Source: JBBQNY01 sp038255255 (lineage in GTDB: Bacteria; Pseudomonadota; Gammaproteobacteria; Xanthomonadales; Ahniellaceae). From it: a DNA stretch of 64,000 nt. The notes beneath the pieces are model-generated. The model did no database searches and had not been told where the DNA came from. It saw nothing but the letters and a program-made list of their open reading frames with translations. Position 1 is the stretch's first letter. Each line of letters opens with the position of its first letter. The stretch is from positions 1-64,000 of the forward strand of contig JBBSLL010000007.1 of assembly GCA_038255255.1 (NCBI GenBank). Direction: 5' to 3'. Below are positions 1 to 11,925 of this stretch, one piece after another. Both the position numbers and the translations under genes were made by a program.

Positions 1-414
1 CAGCAGCGTGAACGCGAACGGCAGGATCCAGAACGACCAGTTGTTCATGCGCGGCAGCGCCATGTCGGGCGCGCCGATCTGCAGCGGGATCATCCAGTTG
101 GCGAGACCGACGAATGCCGGCATGACCGCGCCGAAGATCATCACCAGGGCGTGCATCGTGGTCATCTGGTTGAAGAATTCCGGATGCACGAGCTGCAGAC
201 CGGGCTGGAACAGTTCGGCGCGGATGATCATCGCCATCCCGCCGCCGATGAAGAACATCAGGAGGGAGAACAGCAGGTACAGCGTGCCGATGTCCTTGTG
301 GTTGGTCGACATGAACCAACGCTCGAAGAACCCCTGGTGGTGGTCGTCCTCGTGTACGTGCGGATCGGTCGCGGCGACGGTGCCGTGCGAATCGTAGGTG
401 CTGACGTTGGCCAT
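1..414 (-). CDS. ctaD: Cytochrome c oxidase subunit I, N-terminal part (cut by window start)
   Basis: Catalytic subunit of the aa3-type terminal oxidase, which reduces oxygen and pumps protons in the inner membrane. Only the first 138 residues lie in the window. After a His/Asp-rich leader comes the family hallmark STNHKDIGTLY (about residues 36-46), then the first transmembrane helix. His88 in MTTMHALVMIFG is the expected low-spin heme a ligand. The ATG is 22 nt downstream of the coxB stop, so coxB-ctaD is a co-transcribed pair in the usual order. The rest of the gene and any ctaG or subunit III lie beyond the window. Identification is secure; the gene is partial only because of the window edge. 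Confidence 0.97.
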   Translation of the reverse strand, partial: MANVSTYDSHGTVAATDPHVHEDDHHQGFFERWFMSTNHKDIGTLYLLFSLLMFFIGGGMAMIIRAELFQPGLQLVHPEFFNQMTTMHALVMIFGAVMPAFVGLANWMIPLQIGAPDMALPRMNNWSFWILPFAFTLL

Positions 415-436
415 GATTCTCTCGCTGGGGCCTGTA

Positions 437-1405
437 CTAGCGCGCGGCTTCAGGAACGACGACCGCGGCGCTCGCCGTCGCGGCGGCGCCCGGGCTCGGG
501 ACGGCGGCGCTCGCGGCCATGGCCGAAACGCTGCCGGGATTGGCGGGCTGGGCAGCCAGCCACTGGTTGAACTCTTCCTTGGGCACCGCGCGCACCACGA
601 TCGGCATGAAGCCGTGGTCCTTGCCGCAAAGCTCGGCGCACACACCGCGGTAGGTGCCCGGCGTCTTGATGTCGGTCCAGGCCTCGTTGATGAAACCCGG
701 GATCGCATCCTGCTTCCATCCCAGCGCGGGGACCCACCAGGCGTGGATCACGTCGTCGGCAGTCACGACAAAGCGGATCTTGGTGTTGACCGGCAGCACC
801 AGGGGCTTGTCGACGTCGAGCAGGTAAGTGTTGACCCCGTCCTTCGCCAGCGCGGCGGGATCAAGGCCCGAGCGCAGCTGTCGCGTGCTGTCGCTGTCGC
901 GCGACAGGCTGGAGATGAAGTTCACTGGCGTGCCGACGTATTCGTAGCGCCACTTCCACTGGTAACCGGTGATTTTCACGGTCATCTCGGCGTTGCGCAC
1001 ATCCGCCATGGACAGCAACACCTTGGTCGATGGGATGGCCATCGCGATCAGGATGATCACCGGGATCGTGGTCCACACGATTTCGACCGGGGTCGAATGC
1101 ACGAGGGAGGTATCGGGGACCGCGCCGCGCGATTTGCGGAACGCGAACATGCAGTAGGCCATCGCACCGAACACGATCACGCCGACTGCCACGCAGATCC
1201 AGAGGATGATCATGTGCAGGCCGTAAACGGACTGGCTGGTCTCGGTCACGCCGGGCGCCATGTTGAGCTGCCAGCGTTGCGGATCGGCGGCCGCGGTGGT
1301 GGCCAACAGCAGCAACGCCGGGACGAGGATCAGCCACGTCAGGGTGGGACGCAGGCCGCGCAGGCGCAGGCCGAGTTGGCGTAGATCTGGGGTGACTCGC
1401 TTCAT
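437..1405 (-). CDS. coxB: Cytochrome c oxidase subunit II (CuA subunit)
   Basis: Accepts electrons from cytochrome c at the binuclear CuA site on the periplasmic face. It has a signal sequence (about 20-40), two transmembrane helices (about 63-90 and 110-130) and a C-terminal cupredoxin domain. All CuA ligands are present: His221, then Cys256, Glu258, Cys260, His264 and Met267 in CAELCGKDHGFM. The aromatic patch YQWKWRYEY that carries electrons from cytochrome c is also present. The tail is Ala/Pro-rich and there is no fused cytochrome c domain. I chose the ATG at 1405 (322 aa); an in-frame TTG at 1426 would add seven residues. It is the first gene of the coxB-ctaD unit. Confidence 0.96.
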   Translation of the reverse strand: MKRVTPDLRQLGLRLRGLRPTLTWLILVPALLLLATTAAADPQRWQLNMAPGVTETSQSVYGLHMIILWICVAVGVIVFGAMAYCMFAFRKSRGAVPDTSLVHSTPVEIVWTTIPVIILIAMAIPSTKVLLSMADVRNAEMTVKITGYQWKWRYEYVGTPVNFISSLSRDSDSTRQLRSGLDPAALAKDGVNTYLLDVDKPLVLPVNTKIRFVVTADDVIHAWWVPALGWKQDAIPGFINEAWTDIKTPGTYRGVCAELCGKDHGFMPIVVRAVPKEEFNQWLAAQPANPGSVSAMAASAAVPSPGAAATASAAVVVPEAAR

Positions 1406-1627
1406 CGCTTCGACCTTGTTTGCCAACCGTTACGACACTCTGGACGAGTCCAGCGGTTTTGCGGAGCCGAGGCTGCGCGGTGCGCCCTGCCACCCGCAGC
1501 CAGCGATGCGGTCGCCTAGAATCCTCCGGAAGCGCTCATGATAGTGGTCGCCGCGAGTGCCGGACAAGCGCGCTAACAGCACGCCCTCCGCGCTGGGTAA
1601 ACTCTGGCGCGGACATGGAGTCTCGAG

Positions 1628-2210
1628 ATGCCGCTGGACAAGTCGCAGAACATCACGGAACTCCTCGGCCGCTGGCGCAAAGGCGACAAGGCGGCCCGGT
1701 CCGAGCTTGTCCAGGAAGTCTATCCCGTGCTGCAGAAGATCGCGGCCAAGCAGATGCGCCTGCACGGGTCGTACGGGACCCTCCGTGCCACGGAGGTAGT
1801 CAACGAAGCCTATCTGCGCCTCGAGGACCAGGATCGGGTCGAATGGCAGAACCGCGCGCACTTCTTCGCGATCGCCGCCACGGTCATGCGCAGGGTCCTG
1901 GTGGAGCATCTCCGATCGCGCGGCCGCGCCAAGCGAGGCGGGGGCATACGCTTCATCCCGCCCGACCAGATGACCGACGAAGACCATGATCTGGTCGGCG
2001 ATCCCATCGACTGGCTGGCGCTTGACCACGCGCTGGTCGAACTGGAAAGGCGCCTTCCCGCCGTGGCCCGTATCGTCGAAATGCGCCTTTTCGGCGGGCT
2101 CAGCGTCGAACAGATGGCGGATGCGTCGGGTTCCTCGCCCGCGACCATCGGTCGGCACTGGCGTTTTGCCAAGGCCTGGCTGGCCAAGCAACTCGACATC
2201 GAGGTGAACG

Positions 2211-2224
<14 letters not shown>
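1628..2224 (+). CDS. ECF-type RNA polymerase sigma factor (ECF43-like, kinase-linked)
   Basis: A 198-residue sigma factor of the Sigma70_ECF type. Region 2 spans about residues 10-95 (RATEVVNEAYLRL) and region 4 about 130-190, with a recognition helix at SSPATIGRHWRFAKAWL. The usual acidic region 2.2 patch (AED-type) is replaced by Ala-Thr-Glu, with Thr55 at the position that is phosphorylated in ECF43 sigma factors such as EcfK of Xanthomonas citri and EcfP of Vibrio. No anti-sigma gene is adjacent. Instead the 3' end overlaps a Ser/Thr kinase gene by 14 nt, implying translational coupling and phosphorylation-dependent control (inference). A GGAG sits just upstream of the ATG. Targets are unknown. 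Confidence 0.92.
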
Positions 2225-4853
<2,629 letters not shown>

Positions 4854-4856
4854 GCC

Positions 4857-4909
4857 TTCGACCGACGGCTTCGCTGATCGGTCGAAAGCCGACGGCGGGC
4901 ACTTTTTTT
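4857..4909 (+). terminator. Candidate rho-independent terminator after the kinase gene
   Basis: A perfect 9-bp inverted repeat (TTCGACCGA at 4857-4865 and TCGGTCGAA at 4878-4886, 12-nt loop) begins 4 nt after the kinase stop. A run of eight T follows at 4902-4909, with a GC-rich spacer of about 15 nt between stem and T-tract. The spacer is longer than in a textbook terminator, so efficiency is uncertain. Confidence 0.5.
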
Positions 4910-5018
4910 TCACCGTGAGCGATCGGACCCCCAAAAGGCGCGTATAGGAATAGACGACTCGTGTTCGTCCGAAACAATTGGGCGGCGAGTCGCTCCTTCC
5001 ACTGCCGAGGTCCAGGTC

Positions 5019-5312
5019 ATGCGCATCGCCATTTTTTCCAGATTACTCCTTGCCTTCACATTCTCGCTCACCGTCTCCCTTGCGGCGAAGGCTGCTCCGG
5101 CTGTGTGCGACGCGGTCCCGGCGATGGAGTCGCCATCGGGCGACACGGGCCTCCAGGGATTCTTCCAGCGACTGATCGGCGATCCCGAAAAGCCTCAGGC
5201 CTTCTCCGGCGCGGTCATCGACGCTTCCGATCCGGAATGCTCCCTCGGCCTGGACACCCGCCCGGTCGCAGCGGAACCGAACCACCGCGCGCGTCGCGAG
5301 GCGTTGAACTGA
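5019..5312 (+). CDS. Small exported protein of unknown function
   Basis: A 97-residue protein with a clear signal peptide: a basic start (MRIAIFSR), a hydrophobic core LLLAFTFSLTVSLA, and a probable cleavage after AKA near residue 25. The mature part is about 70 residues with two cysteines (in VCDAV and ECSLG) that could pair in the periplasm. It shows no family I recognise. A purine-rich GAGGT precedes the ATG by about 9 nt. The gene stands alone between the kinase terminator and putA. Codon use is like its neighbours. It is probably real because of the signal peptide, but unsupported by homology that I can see. Confidence 0.55.
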   Translation: MRIAIFSRLLLAFTFSLTVSLAAKAAPAVCDAVPAMESPSGDTGLQGFFQRLIGDPEKPQAFSGAVIDASDPECSLGLDTRPVAAEPNHRARREALN

Positions 5313-5494
5313 AACAGGGTCTTCGCAACTGGTCCAGTTCCGGTGCGGGGTCACCGCGGGCTGGATGAAGTACCGCAGCGCCTGCCCGGGCGCAGCGGGT
5401 GAACGCGTGGCGAGGGGAGGCGCCACGCACCATGGACGGTAAAGAAGGATTCCGGTCGGCGGCAGGAGCGCCAAGCCGACGGATTCGAAAGATT

Positions 5495-5597
5495 GGACCG
5501 CCTCGCCCGGGCGGTCCGGTCGCAGCACTGTCGCGGGATCGGCAGTGAGCCACGGATAGGCACCCGGCGTCGTTCGCCCAGGAGGGAAGCGAACGAC
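5495..5597. promoter_or_regulatory. Two inverted repeats in the putA leader
   Basis: The 339-nt gap between the small exported gene and putA (5313-5651) holds no convincing gene. It contains two perfect palindromes: GGACCGCC/GGCGGTCC at 5495-5517 (7-nt loop) and GTCGTTCGC/GCGAACGAC at 5569-5597 (11-nt loop). The second lies about 55 nt before the putA ATG and is followed by an A-rich stretch. Neither is followed by a T-tract on the plus strand, so operator sites or leader structure are more likely than a terminator. This PutA lacks its own DNA-binding domain, so a separate regulator would be needed (inference). Confidence 0.35.
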
Positions 5598-5651
5598 CCA
5601 ACCATAAAAAAGAGCCCTAGACTGGCGGCCCGCGATTTTGTGTGGCGTTGC

Positions 5652-8600
5652 ATGGCGCTCGCTCCATTTCCGCAAGAAAACTGCGCGCCGCCTGGCGCGA
5701 CGCGTGCCGCGATGGACGCCGCCTATCTGCGGCCCGAGTCCGAGCATCTCGCCGAACTCATCCATGCGGCGCCGGGCGGGGAGGAGGCGCGAGCAATCGA
5801 AGCGCGGGCAACGCAACTGGTGGCCGGCGTGCGCCGCCGCGCGGAGGACGCGGGCGTCATCGAAGCCTTCATGCGTGAGTACGACCTCTCCAGCGAGGAA
5901 GGCGTCCTGCTGATGTGCGTGGCGGAGGCGCTGCTGCGCATTCCCGACACCGAAACGGCCGACCGGCTGATCCGCGACAAGCTCGGCGACGCCGACTGGC
6001 TCGCGCACAAGGGCCAGAGCGACTCGACCCTGGTCAATGCCTCGACGTGGGGCCTCATGCTGACCGGGCGACTCGTGCAGCTGAGCGACACGACGCAGCG
6101 CGAACCCGCCGGCGCGCTCAAGCGCCTGGTCGCGCGCGCAGGCGAGCCGATGATCCGCCTCGCCGTGCGTCAGGCGATGCGCATCATGGGACACCAGTTC
6201 GTCATGGGTCGCACCATCGGCGAGGCGCTGCAGCGCAGCCGCCGCGGCGACAATGAGTTGTTCCGCTACTCGTTCGACATGCTCGGCGAGGCGGCGCTGA
6301 CGGCGCGCGACGCCGCCCGGTATCTCGAGTCGTACCGCCGCGCGATCGACGCGATCGGCGCGGCCGGTCCCTACACCGACGCGTTCGCGGCGCCTTCGAT
6401 CTCGGTGAAGCTTTCGGCATTGCATCCGCGCTATGAGTTCACGCAACGCGCGCGGGTGCGTGCGGAACTGACCCCGCGCGTACTGGAACTTGCGCAGCGC
6501 GCCCGCGGACATGGCATTGGTTTCACCATCGATGCCGAGGAAGCGGACCGGCTCGACCTGTCTCTGGACGTCATCGGCGACGCGTTCGCGGATCGCTCGC
6601 TCGACGGCTGGAACGGCTACGGCCTGGCCGTGCAGGCGTACCAGAAGCGCGCGCCGGCATTGCTCGACTGGCTCGCCGCGCGGGCGCGCGAGGCCGGCAG
6701 GACGATGCCGGTGCGACTCGTCAAGGGCGCTTACTGGGACGCGGAGATCAAGCGGGCGCAGGTCGATGGCCTGCCGGGCTTCCCGGTGTTCACGCGCAAG
6801 CCGGCTACCGACGTGTCGTACCTGGCCTGCGCGCGGCGCATGTTCGCCGCCGGCGACGCGTTCTACCCGATGTTCGCCACGCACAACGCGCACACCATCG
6901 CGGCTATCCACGCGTTCGCGAAGGGCGCGCAATACGAATACCAGCGGCTGCACGGCATGGGCACCGATCTTTACGCCGAGGTCGTCCCGCCGCAGCACCT
7001 CGGCGTGCCTTGCCGCGTCTACGCTCCAGTGGGATCGCACGAAGACCTGCTGCCCTATCTCGTGCGGCGGCTGCTGGAGAACGGGGCCAACACGAGCTTC
7101 GTCAACAAGATCGCGGATCCCGATCTCCCGATCGCGGCGCTGATCGAGGACCCCTTCTCCGCAGTGCGCGCCGTTGAATGCGCACCGCATCCACGCATCC
7201 CCATGCCCCGCTCCCTCTACGGCTCCGCCAGGAACAATTCGATGGGCGTCAACCTTGCCAATCCATCCGATCTCGCGGCGCTGCAGCAGGCGATCGCCGC
7301 GACGCCGAAGTCCTACCAGGCGACGCCGCTGGTGCCGGGTGCTTCAGTCGATTCAGCGCCTCGACGCGTGAGCAACCCGGCGCGACCCGACGACGAGGTC
7401 GGCACGTGGCAGCCTTCGGATATGGCAACCGTCGAACGCGCCTTGGCCGTTGCAGTCCGCGCGCAACCCGCCTGGGACGCGATGCCTGCAACCTCGCGCG
7501 CAAAGATCTTCGAGCACGCGGCCGACCTGCTCGAGCAGCGCCTGCCCGAGTTCGTGGCACTGTGCACGCGCGAAGCCGGCAAGACGATCGCGGACGGCAT
7601 CGCGGAGGTGCGCGAAGCCGTCGACTTCTGCCGCTATTACGCGCAGGAAGCGCGTGCCAACTTCGGCCCGCCGCACGTGCTGCCCGGGCCCACCGGCGAA
7701 AGCAACACCCTGCGCCTGCATGGCCGTGGCGTGATCGCCTGCATCAGCCCCTGGAATTTTCCGCTCGCAATTTTCATGGGCCAGGTCGCAGCCTCATTGC
7801 TGGCAGGCAACGCCGTGCTCGCAAAGCCGGCGGCGCAGACCACACTGATCGGCTTCGCGGCGGTCAGACTGCTGCATGAGGCCGGCGTGCCAGTCGATGT
7901 GCTGCATTTCGTGCCGGGTGACGGCGCGACAGTCGGCGCGGCGCTGACCGCGGACCCGCGTGTCGCCGGTGTCGTGTTCACCGGCTCGACCGAAACCGCG
8001 CGCGGCATCAATCGCTCGCTCGCCGCGCGCGACGCGCCGATCGCCGTGCTCATCGCCGAGACCGGCGGCCAGAACGCGCTCATTGCGGATTCTTCGGCGC
8101 TGCCCGAACAACTGGTCAAGGACATCATGGCCTCCGCGTTCGGCTCCGCCGGCCAGCGCTGCTCGGCCGCGCGCGTGCTGTTCGTGCAGAGCGACATCGC
8201 CGACAAGGTGATCGAGATGCTCGCAGGCGCGATGGATGAACTCGTCGTGGGCGATCCGGCGTTGCTCGAGACCGACGTCGGACCAGTGATCGACGCGGGA
8301 TCCCATAAGATCCTCGAGGAGCACGCCGCGCGCATGCAGCGCGAGGCCAAACTCATCAAGACCGCAAAGCTCGCCGCCAGCGCGGGCAAGGGCAACTTCT
8401 TCGCTCCGCGTGCCTTCGAGCTGCGCAGCCTCGACCAGTTGCAGCGCGAAGTGTTCGGCCCGGTGCTGCACGTGATCCGCTGGAACGCGGAGGACCTCGA
8501 TCGCGTGATCGAGGCCATCAACGCGACCGGCTACGGGCTGACGCTCGGCATCCATTCGCGCATCGAAGAGACCATCGAGCGCATCTCGTCGCGGGTCAAG

Positions 8601-8798
8601 GCGGGCAACTGCTACGTCAACCGCACCATGATCGGGGCGGTGGTCGGCGTGCAGCCGTTCGGTGGAGAAGGGCTGTCCGGTACCGGACCGAAGGCCGGCG
8701 GACCGCATTACCTGCCGCGCCTCGCAACCGAGCGCGTGCTCACCATCAACACCACCGCGGCCGGCGGCAACGCTTCGCTGCTCACCCTCGACGCGTAG
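5652..8798 (+). CDS. putA: Bifunctional proline dehydrogenase / glutamate semialdehyde dehydrogenase
   Basis: Converts proline to glutamate in two steps: an FAD-dependent (beta-alpha)8 proline dehydrogenase followed by an NAD-dependent aldehyde dehydrogenase, with channelling between them. At 1048 residues this is the short form: there is no N-terminal ribbon-helix-helix domain of the E. coli trifunctional type. The PRODH domain covers about 60-500, including RLVKGAYWDAEIKRAQ near 354. The ALDH domain covers about 550-1030, with general base Glu803 (AETGGQN) and catalytic Cys837 (GSAGQRCSAA). The ATG at 5652 is the first after the leader; a second ATG at 5712 would shorten it by 20 residues. 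It is monocistronic. Confidence 0.97.
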   Translation: MALAPFPQENCAPPGATRAAMDAAYLRPESEHLAELIHAAPGGEEARAIEARATQLVAGVRRRAEDAGVIEAFMREYDLSSEEGVLLMCVAEALLRIPDTETADRLIRDKLGDADWLAHKGQSDSTLVNASTWGLMLTGRLVQLSDTTQREPAGALKRLVARAGEPMIRLAVRQAMRIMGHQFVMGRTIGEALQRSRRGDNELFRYSFDMLGEAALTARDAARYLESYRRAIDAIGAAGPYTDAFAAPSISVKLSALHPRYEFTQRARVRAELTPRVLELAQRARGHGIGFTIDAEEADRLDLSLDVIGDAFADRSLDGWNGYGLAVQAYQKRAPALLDWLAARAREAGRTMPVRLVKGAYWDAEIKRAQVDGLPGFPVFTRKPATDVSYLACARRMFAAGDAFYPMFATHNAHTIAAIHAFAKGAQYEYQRLHGMGTDLYAEVVPPQHLGVPCRVYAPVGSHEDLLPYLVRRLLENGANTSFVNKIADPDLPIAALIEDPFSAVRAVECAPHPRIPMPRSLYGSARNNSMGVNLANPSDLAALQQAIAATPKSYQATPLVPGASVDSAPRRVSNPARPDDEVGTWQPSDMATVERALAVAVRAQPAWDAMPATSRAKIFEHAADLLEQRLPEFVALCTREAGKTIADGIAEVREAVDFCRYYAQEARANFGPPHVLPGPTGESNTLRLHGRGVIACISPWNFPLAIFMGQVAASLLAGNAVLAKPAAQTTLIGFAAVRLLHEAGVPVDVLHFVPGDGATVGAALTADPRVAGVVFTGSTETARGINRSLAARDAPIAVLIAETGGQNALIADSSALPEQLVKDIMASAFGSAGQRCSAARVLFVQSDIADKVIEMLAGAMDELVVGDPALLETDVGPVIDAGSHKILEEHAARMQREAKLIKTAKLAASAGKGNFFAPRAFELRSLDQLQREVFGPVLHVIRWNAEDLDRVIEAINATGYGLTLGIHSRIEETIERISSRVKAGNCYVNRTMIGAVVGVQPFGGEGLSGTGPKAGGPHYLPRLATERVLTINTTAAGGNASLLTLDA

Positions 8799-8896
8799 CG
8801 CCCGCCGACGCGCGAAGCGCAAACCGGCAGCGCCGCCGCCACGCGGCGTTCACCTCTTTCGCGCTGTAGTCGCGTTTTAGGAATCGGATAAAGAGC

Positions 8897-9484
8897 ATGG
8901 CCAGCCGGCTCGGCAATCTCCTGCTCGCGGCAATCGCTGCGATATTGCTCGCCGCTTGCGGCACGATGGGTTCGTCGGGTTCGGAGCGCCTCTTCGAGTC
9001 AACGGACTCCGTCTCCGACAGCGAGCTCGCCGGAACGTGGTACGTGATCGCGAATATTCCCTATGCGCTCGAGCGCAACAAGGTTGCCGCCCGCGTGGAG
9101 TACATCCGCCGTGACGACGGGCGTTACCGGGATCTCTACATCGCGCGCAAGGGCTCGTTCGGAGCGCCGGAGAAGACGCTGGAATCGCTGACCTGGTCGC
9201 TGGATCCGCCGAAGAACACCACCTGGCGAACGCGCTGGCTCTGGCCACTGACGTTCGACTGGGCCGTGCTCGACCATGACGCGGAAAGCGGCGTGCTGGT
9301 GTCGGGCGCACCGTCGCGCAAATACGCATGGGTGTTTGCGCGCACGCGCGACATTGATGACGCGACGTACAACGCCGCACTCGACGTACTGGAGCGCAAT
9401 GGCTTCGAACGCTCGGCGGTGAAGCGCGTGCCGCAGCAGCCGTCCGACCTTGGTCGCCCGGGTTTCGCGGCGATTGAGGATTGA
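8897..9484 (+). CDS. blc: Outer-membrane lipocalin lipoprotein (Blc-like)
   Basis: A 195-residue bacterial lipocalin. A type II signal peptide ends in LLAAC (lipidated Cys21). The first lipocalin signature follows as GTWYVIANIPYALERN (about 46-61), and the barrel-closing strand contains YAWVFARTRDIDD. Length and signature fit Blc, an outer-membrane protein that binds lysophospholipids and fatty acids and is linked to envelope maintenance. The stop lies 12 nt from the stop of the convergent gene at 9497, with no obvious terminator between them. Confidence 0.9.
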   Translation: MASRLGNLLLAAIAAILLAACGTMGSSGSERLFESTDSVSDSELAGTWYVIANIPYALERNKVAARVEYIRRDDGRYRDLYIARKGSFGAPEKTLESLTWSLDPPKNTTWRTRWLWPLTFDWAVLDHDAESGVLVSGAPSRKYAWVFARTRDIDDATYNAALDVLERNGFERSAVKRVPQQPSDLGRPGFAAIED

Positions 9485-9496
9485 ATTCCTTCCTCT

Positions 9497-10396
9497 TCAG
9501 CTGCCGGACTTCATGGAGGTCTTGACGACTTTCCAGGCGCCGCCTTCCTTGGCCATCTGCGCGGTGCCGGTGCTCTTGGTCCCGTCGTCGTCGCTGCCTT
9601 CAAGCGTCAGCTCTGCCGTGTTGCCGAAGTCCTGCCCACCCGTGATCTTGATGCTGGTGGGCGCGAACGCCTTCATCATCTCGAGCATCGCGGGGAAGTC
9701 GGGCTCCTTGCGCGCCGCTTCCATCTGCTTGCGGGTGTCTGCCGCCGCGGTTGCCATCAGCACGTCGATGTCGCCCTTGCGCATGGCGTCGAAGTTGGCC
9801 ATGTAGACCTTGCCGATCTCGCCACCGCCAGCCGGCAACGGCTCGCCTTTCGGCGGCGGCGGAGCAGCCGCGACCGCGGCGGCCATTTCGCCCGCGGCGA
9901 GTCCGAAATGCAGTTCGCAGCCCAGGTCGCCTTCGTCCCCTTCGAGCTTGAAGGTGCCGCTCAGGCCATCCGGGCTCTTCTTCGTCAGCACCAAAGTTCC
10001 GATGGCCGTGCCCGACTGCGACAGGCTGGTGCCGTCGGAATTGAACTGCATCGACGAGACTTCGTCTTCGTCGTTGAGCGAAAGCTGCACGCGACCCGCG
10101 CCATCGACGGCCCACGCCTGGTCGCGGATGGCATCTTCCTTCTCCGCATCCTTGGCCCGGCCGATCGCCGCCTTGTCGAGTGCAATCGTGGTGAATGCCA
10201 GCACGCGTTCCTGCTTCGTGTCGTCGAATGCGTCGGGCGCGGTGAAGTAGACGCCGTCGACGAACGTGTATTGCTTGCCGTTGTATTGGCAGGTGCCACC
10301 CGTGTCGCCGGCCGCCCCGGGCGGAGCCAGGCAGAGCAGTGCTGCGGCAATACCGGCGGCAAGTACGGAAAAACTCGATTGCATGGTGCGGAACAT
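9497..10396 (-). CDS. Exported protein of unknown function, two regions
   Basis: A 299-residue protein with a signal peptide (hydrophobic core SFSVLAAGIAAALLCL, probable cleavage near AAG at about 30). A first region of about 130 residues holds a Cys pair (TCQYNG and GCELHF). After a Pro/Ala-rich linker (AAAPPPPKGEP, about 180-190) comes a region of about 100 residues ending in AKEGGAWKVVKTSMKS. That end resembles DUF4878/NTF2-like proteins (a helical start and a closing strand around W-K-V). A strong GGGGGAAG precedes the ATG by 3 nt. I do not recognise a specific family and assign no function. Confidence 0.7.
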   Translation of the reverse strand: MFRTMQSSFSVLAAGIAAALLCLAPPGAAGDTGGTCQYNGKQYTFVDGVYFTAPDAFDDTKQERVLAFTTIALDKAAIGRAKDAEKEDAIRDQAWAVDGAGRVQLSLNDEDEVSSMQFNSDGTSLSQSGTAIGTLVLTKKSPDGLSGTFKLEGDEGDLGCELHFGLAAGEMAAAVAAAPPPPKGEPLPAGGGEIGKVYMANFDAMRKGDIDVLMATAAADTRKQMEAARKEPDFPAMLEMMKAFAPTSIKITGGQDFGNTAELTLEGSDDDGTKSTGTAQMAKEGGAWKVVKTSMKSGS

Positions 10397-10544
10397 GGCT
10401 TCCCCCTGTTTGGTACGCGGTCACGGAAAAATACGTAATACGTGCGCAAAACGTGCCACAGGTGGGCACTGAACTACGCAAGGGCCGCCCGGCGCAGTGA
10501 CACGACCGGCGCCGTCCCGCCCGGACCTGCACTATCGTAGTCCC

Positions 10545-11921
10545 ATGTATCTGGACTATTTCGGCCTGCGCGAGGCGCCATTCGCGATCACGCCGGACCC
10601 GCGCTTCGTGTTCCTCTCCGAGCGGCATCGGGAGGCGCTGGCGCACTTGCGCTACGGCATCGCACGGGGCGGTTCGGGCGGCTTCGTGCTGCTGACGGGC
10701 GACATCGGCACCGGCAAAACCACGCTCAGCCGGCTGCTGCTGGAGCAGTTGCCCGAGGGCACGCAGGCGGGACTGCTGCTCAACCCCAAGGTCAACGCAA
10801 ACGAGCTGTTGCAAGGTCTGTGCGATGAACTCGGCGTGGTGGTCGCGGCTTCGGCGCGCGATTCGGGCAAGGCACTGATCGACGCGCTCAATGCGCATCT
10901 GCTCGCCGCCCACGCTCGCGGCGGCCAGGTCGTCGCGCTGATCGACGAGGCCCAGAATCTTTCGACGGAAGCGCTCGAGCAGGTTCGCCTGCTGACCAAC
11001 CTGGAGACACCGACGGCCAAGCTGCTGCAGGTCATCCTGCTCGGGCAGCCCGAGCTGCGCGACGTGCTGGCGCGCGAAGACTTGACGCAACTCGCGCAGC
11101 GCATCACCGCGCGTTATCACCTGACGCCGCTCGATCCTCTCGAAACGGAAAGCTACCTTCGCCATCGCCTGGCCGTGGCCGGTTCGAAGCGGTCTCCGTT
11201 CAGCGCATCCGCGCTGCGCGCCCTGCATGCAAGGGCCGGCGGTGTCCCGCGCCGGATCAACATCATTGCCGACCGCGCGCTTACCGGCGCCTACGCACAG
11301 CAATTGCAGGAAGTCGGGGCGCCCCTGGTGCATCGCGCTGCGGACGAAGCACTCGGCGAAACGTCGAGCGGGCGACGACCCTGGTTCGCGATAGCGTTGG
11401 GTTCGGTGCTGGTCGCCGTCGCACTGGGCCTCGCCATCACCGCCACGCAGCCGCCCGGACGCAACGCTGCGCCGACCAGCGCGGAAACCGCCGGGCGCAG
11501 CATCACCGCCGAGCCGAAGGCCACTGGCGGCGCAGAACGACCGATAGCCGAGACCCCTCCGGCTCGCGACACTTCCGCGGTTGGAACAGAGCCCGCGTCG
11601 TTCTTCCCGTCCGACCTGCCTGTGACGCTGGGACCGGGAGCGAGCGGAGCCGGCGTCGAATGGCTGGAGCGCGCGCTGGTCGCAGTCGGGGTACAGGTCC
11701 CGCCGGCCCACGTGGCGGGCCGATACGACGCCGCGCTCGCTATTGCTGTCCGGGATGCGCAGCGGCGCTTCGGACTTCGCGAGGACGGAATCGCCGGTCG
11801 CGAGACGCAGTGGGTGCTGGCAGGCCGCGCTGCCGCCGCAGCGCAGGTGCCCGGCCCCGCCGGGCAGGAACTTGCGCTGCCGCCGCGTCCCCTAAACTCC
11901 CCGCCTTCGCCACCCCGTTGA
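10545..11921 (+). CDS. ExeA-like AAA ATPase with peptidoglycan-binding domain
   Basis: A 458-residue inner-membrane ATPase of the ExeA/GspA family, which together with GspB helps insert the type II secretin through peptidoglycan. The N-terminus MYLDYFGLREAPFAITPDP is the family hallmark. Walker A is GDIGTGKTT (about 51-59) and Walker B is VVALIDEAQNL (about 129-139). A transmembrane helix lies near 280-300, followed by a Pro/Ala-rich linker. A peptidoglycan-binding-1 domain occupies about 355-425 (LDPG-type helix ending in GREDGIAG-like residues). An upstream in-frame ATG-like start exists, but MYLDYF is conserved. It lies 4 nt before gspB. MshM-type ATPases are relatives, but the GspB neighbour favours ExeA. 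Confidence 0.9.
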   Translation: MYLDYFGLREAPFAITPDPRFVFLSERHREALAHLRYGIARGGSGGFVLLTGDIGTGKTTLSRLLLEQLPEGTQAGLLLNPKVNANELLQGLCDELGVVVAASARDSGKALIDALNAHLLAAHARGGQVVALIDEAQNLSTEALEQVRLLTNLETPTAKLLQVILLGQPELRDVLAREDLTQLAQRITARYHLTPLDPLETESYLRHRLAVAGSKRSPFSASALRALHARAGGVPRRINIIADRALTGAYAQQLQEVGAPLVHRAADEALGETSSGRRPWFAIALGSVLVAVALGLAITATQPPGRNAAPTSAETAGRSITAEPKATGGAERPIAETPPARDTSAVGTEPASFFPSDLPVTLGPGASGAGVEWLERALVAVGVQVPPAHVAGRYDAALAIAVRDAQRRFGLREDGIAGRETQWVLAGRAAAAAQVPGPAGQELALPPRPLNSPPSPPR

Positions 11922-11925
11922 TGCC

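Noticed and set aside
9600..11711. Open frame of 703 codons on the minus strand across two genes
   Set aside because: It runs antisense to the ExeA-like gene and out of frame with the exported protein; Arg/Gln/Gly-rich composition with no motifs is typical of shadow frames in high-GC DNA.
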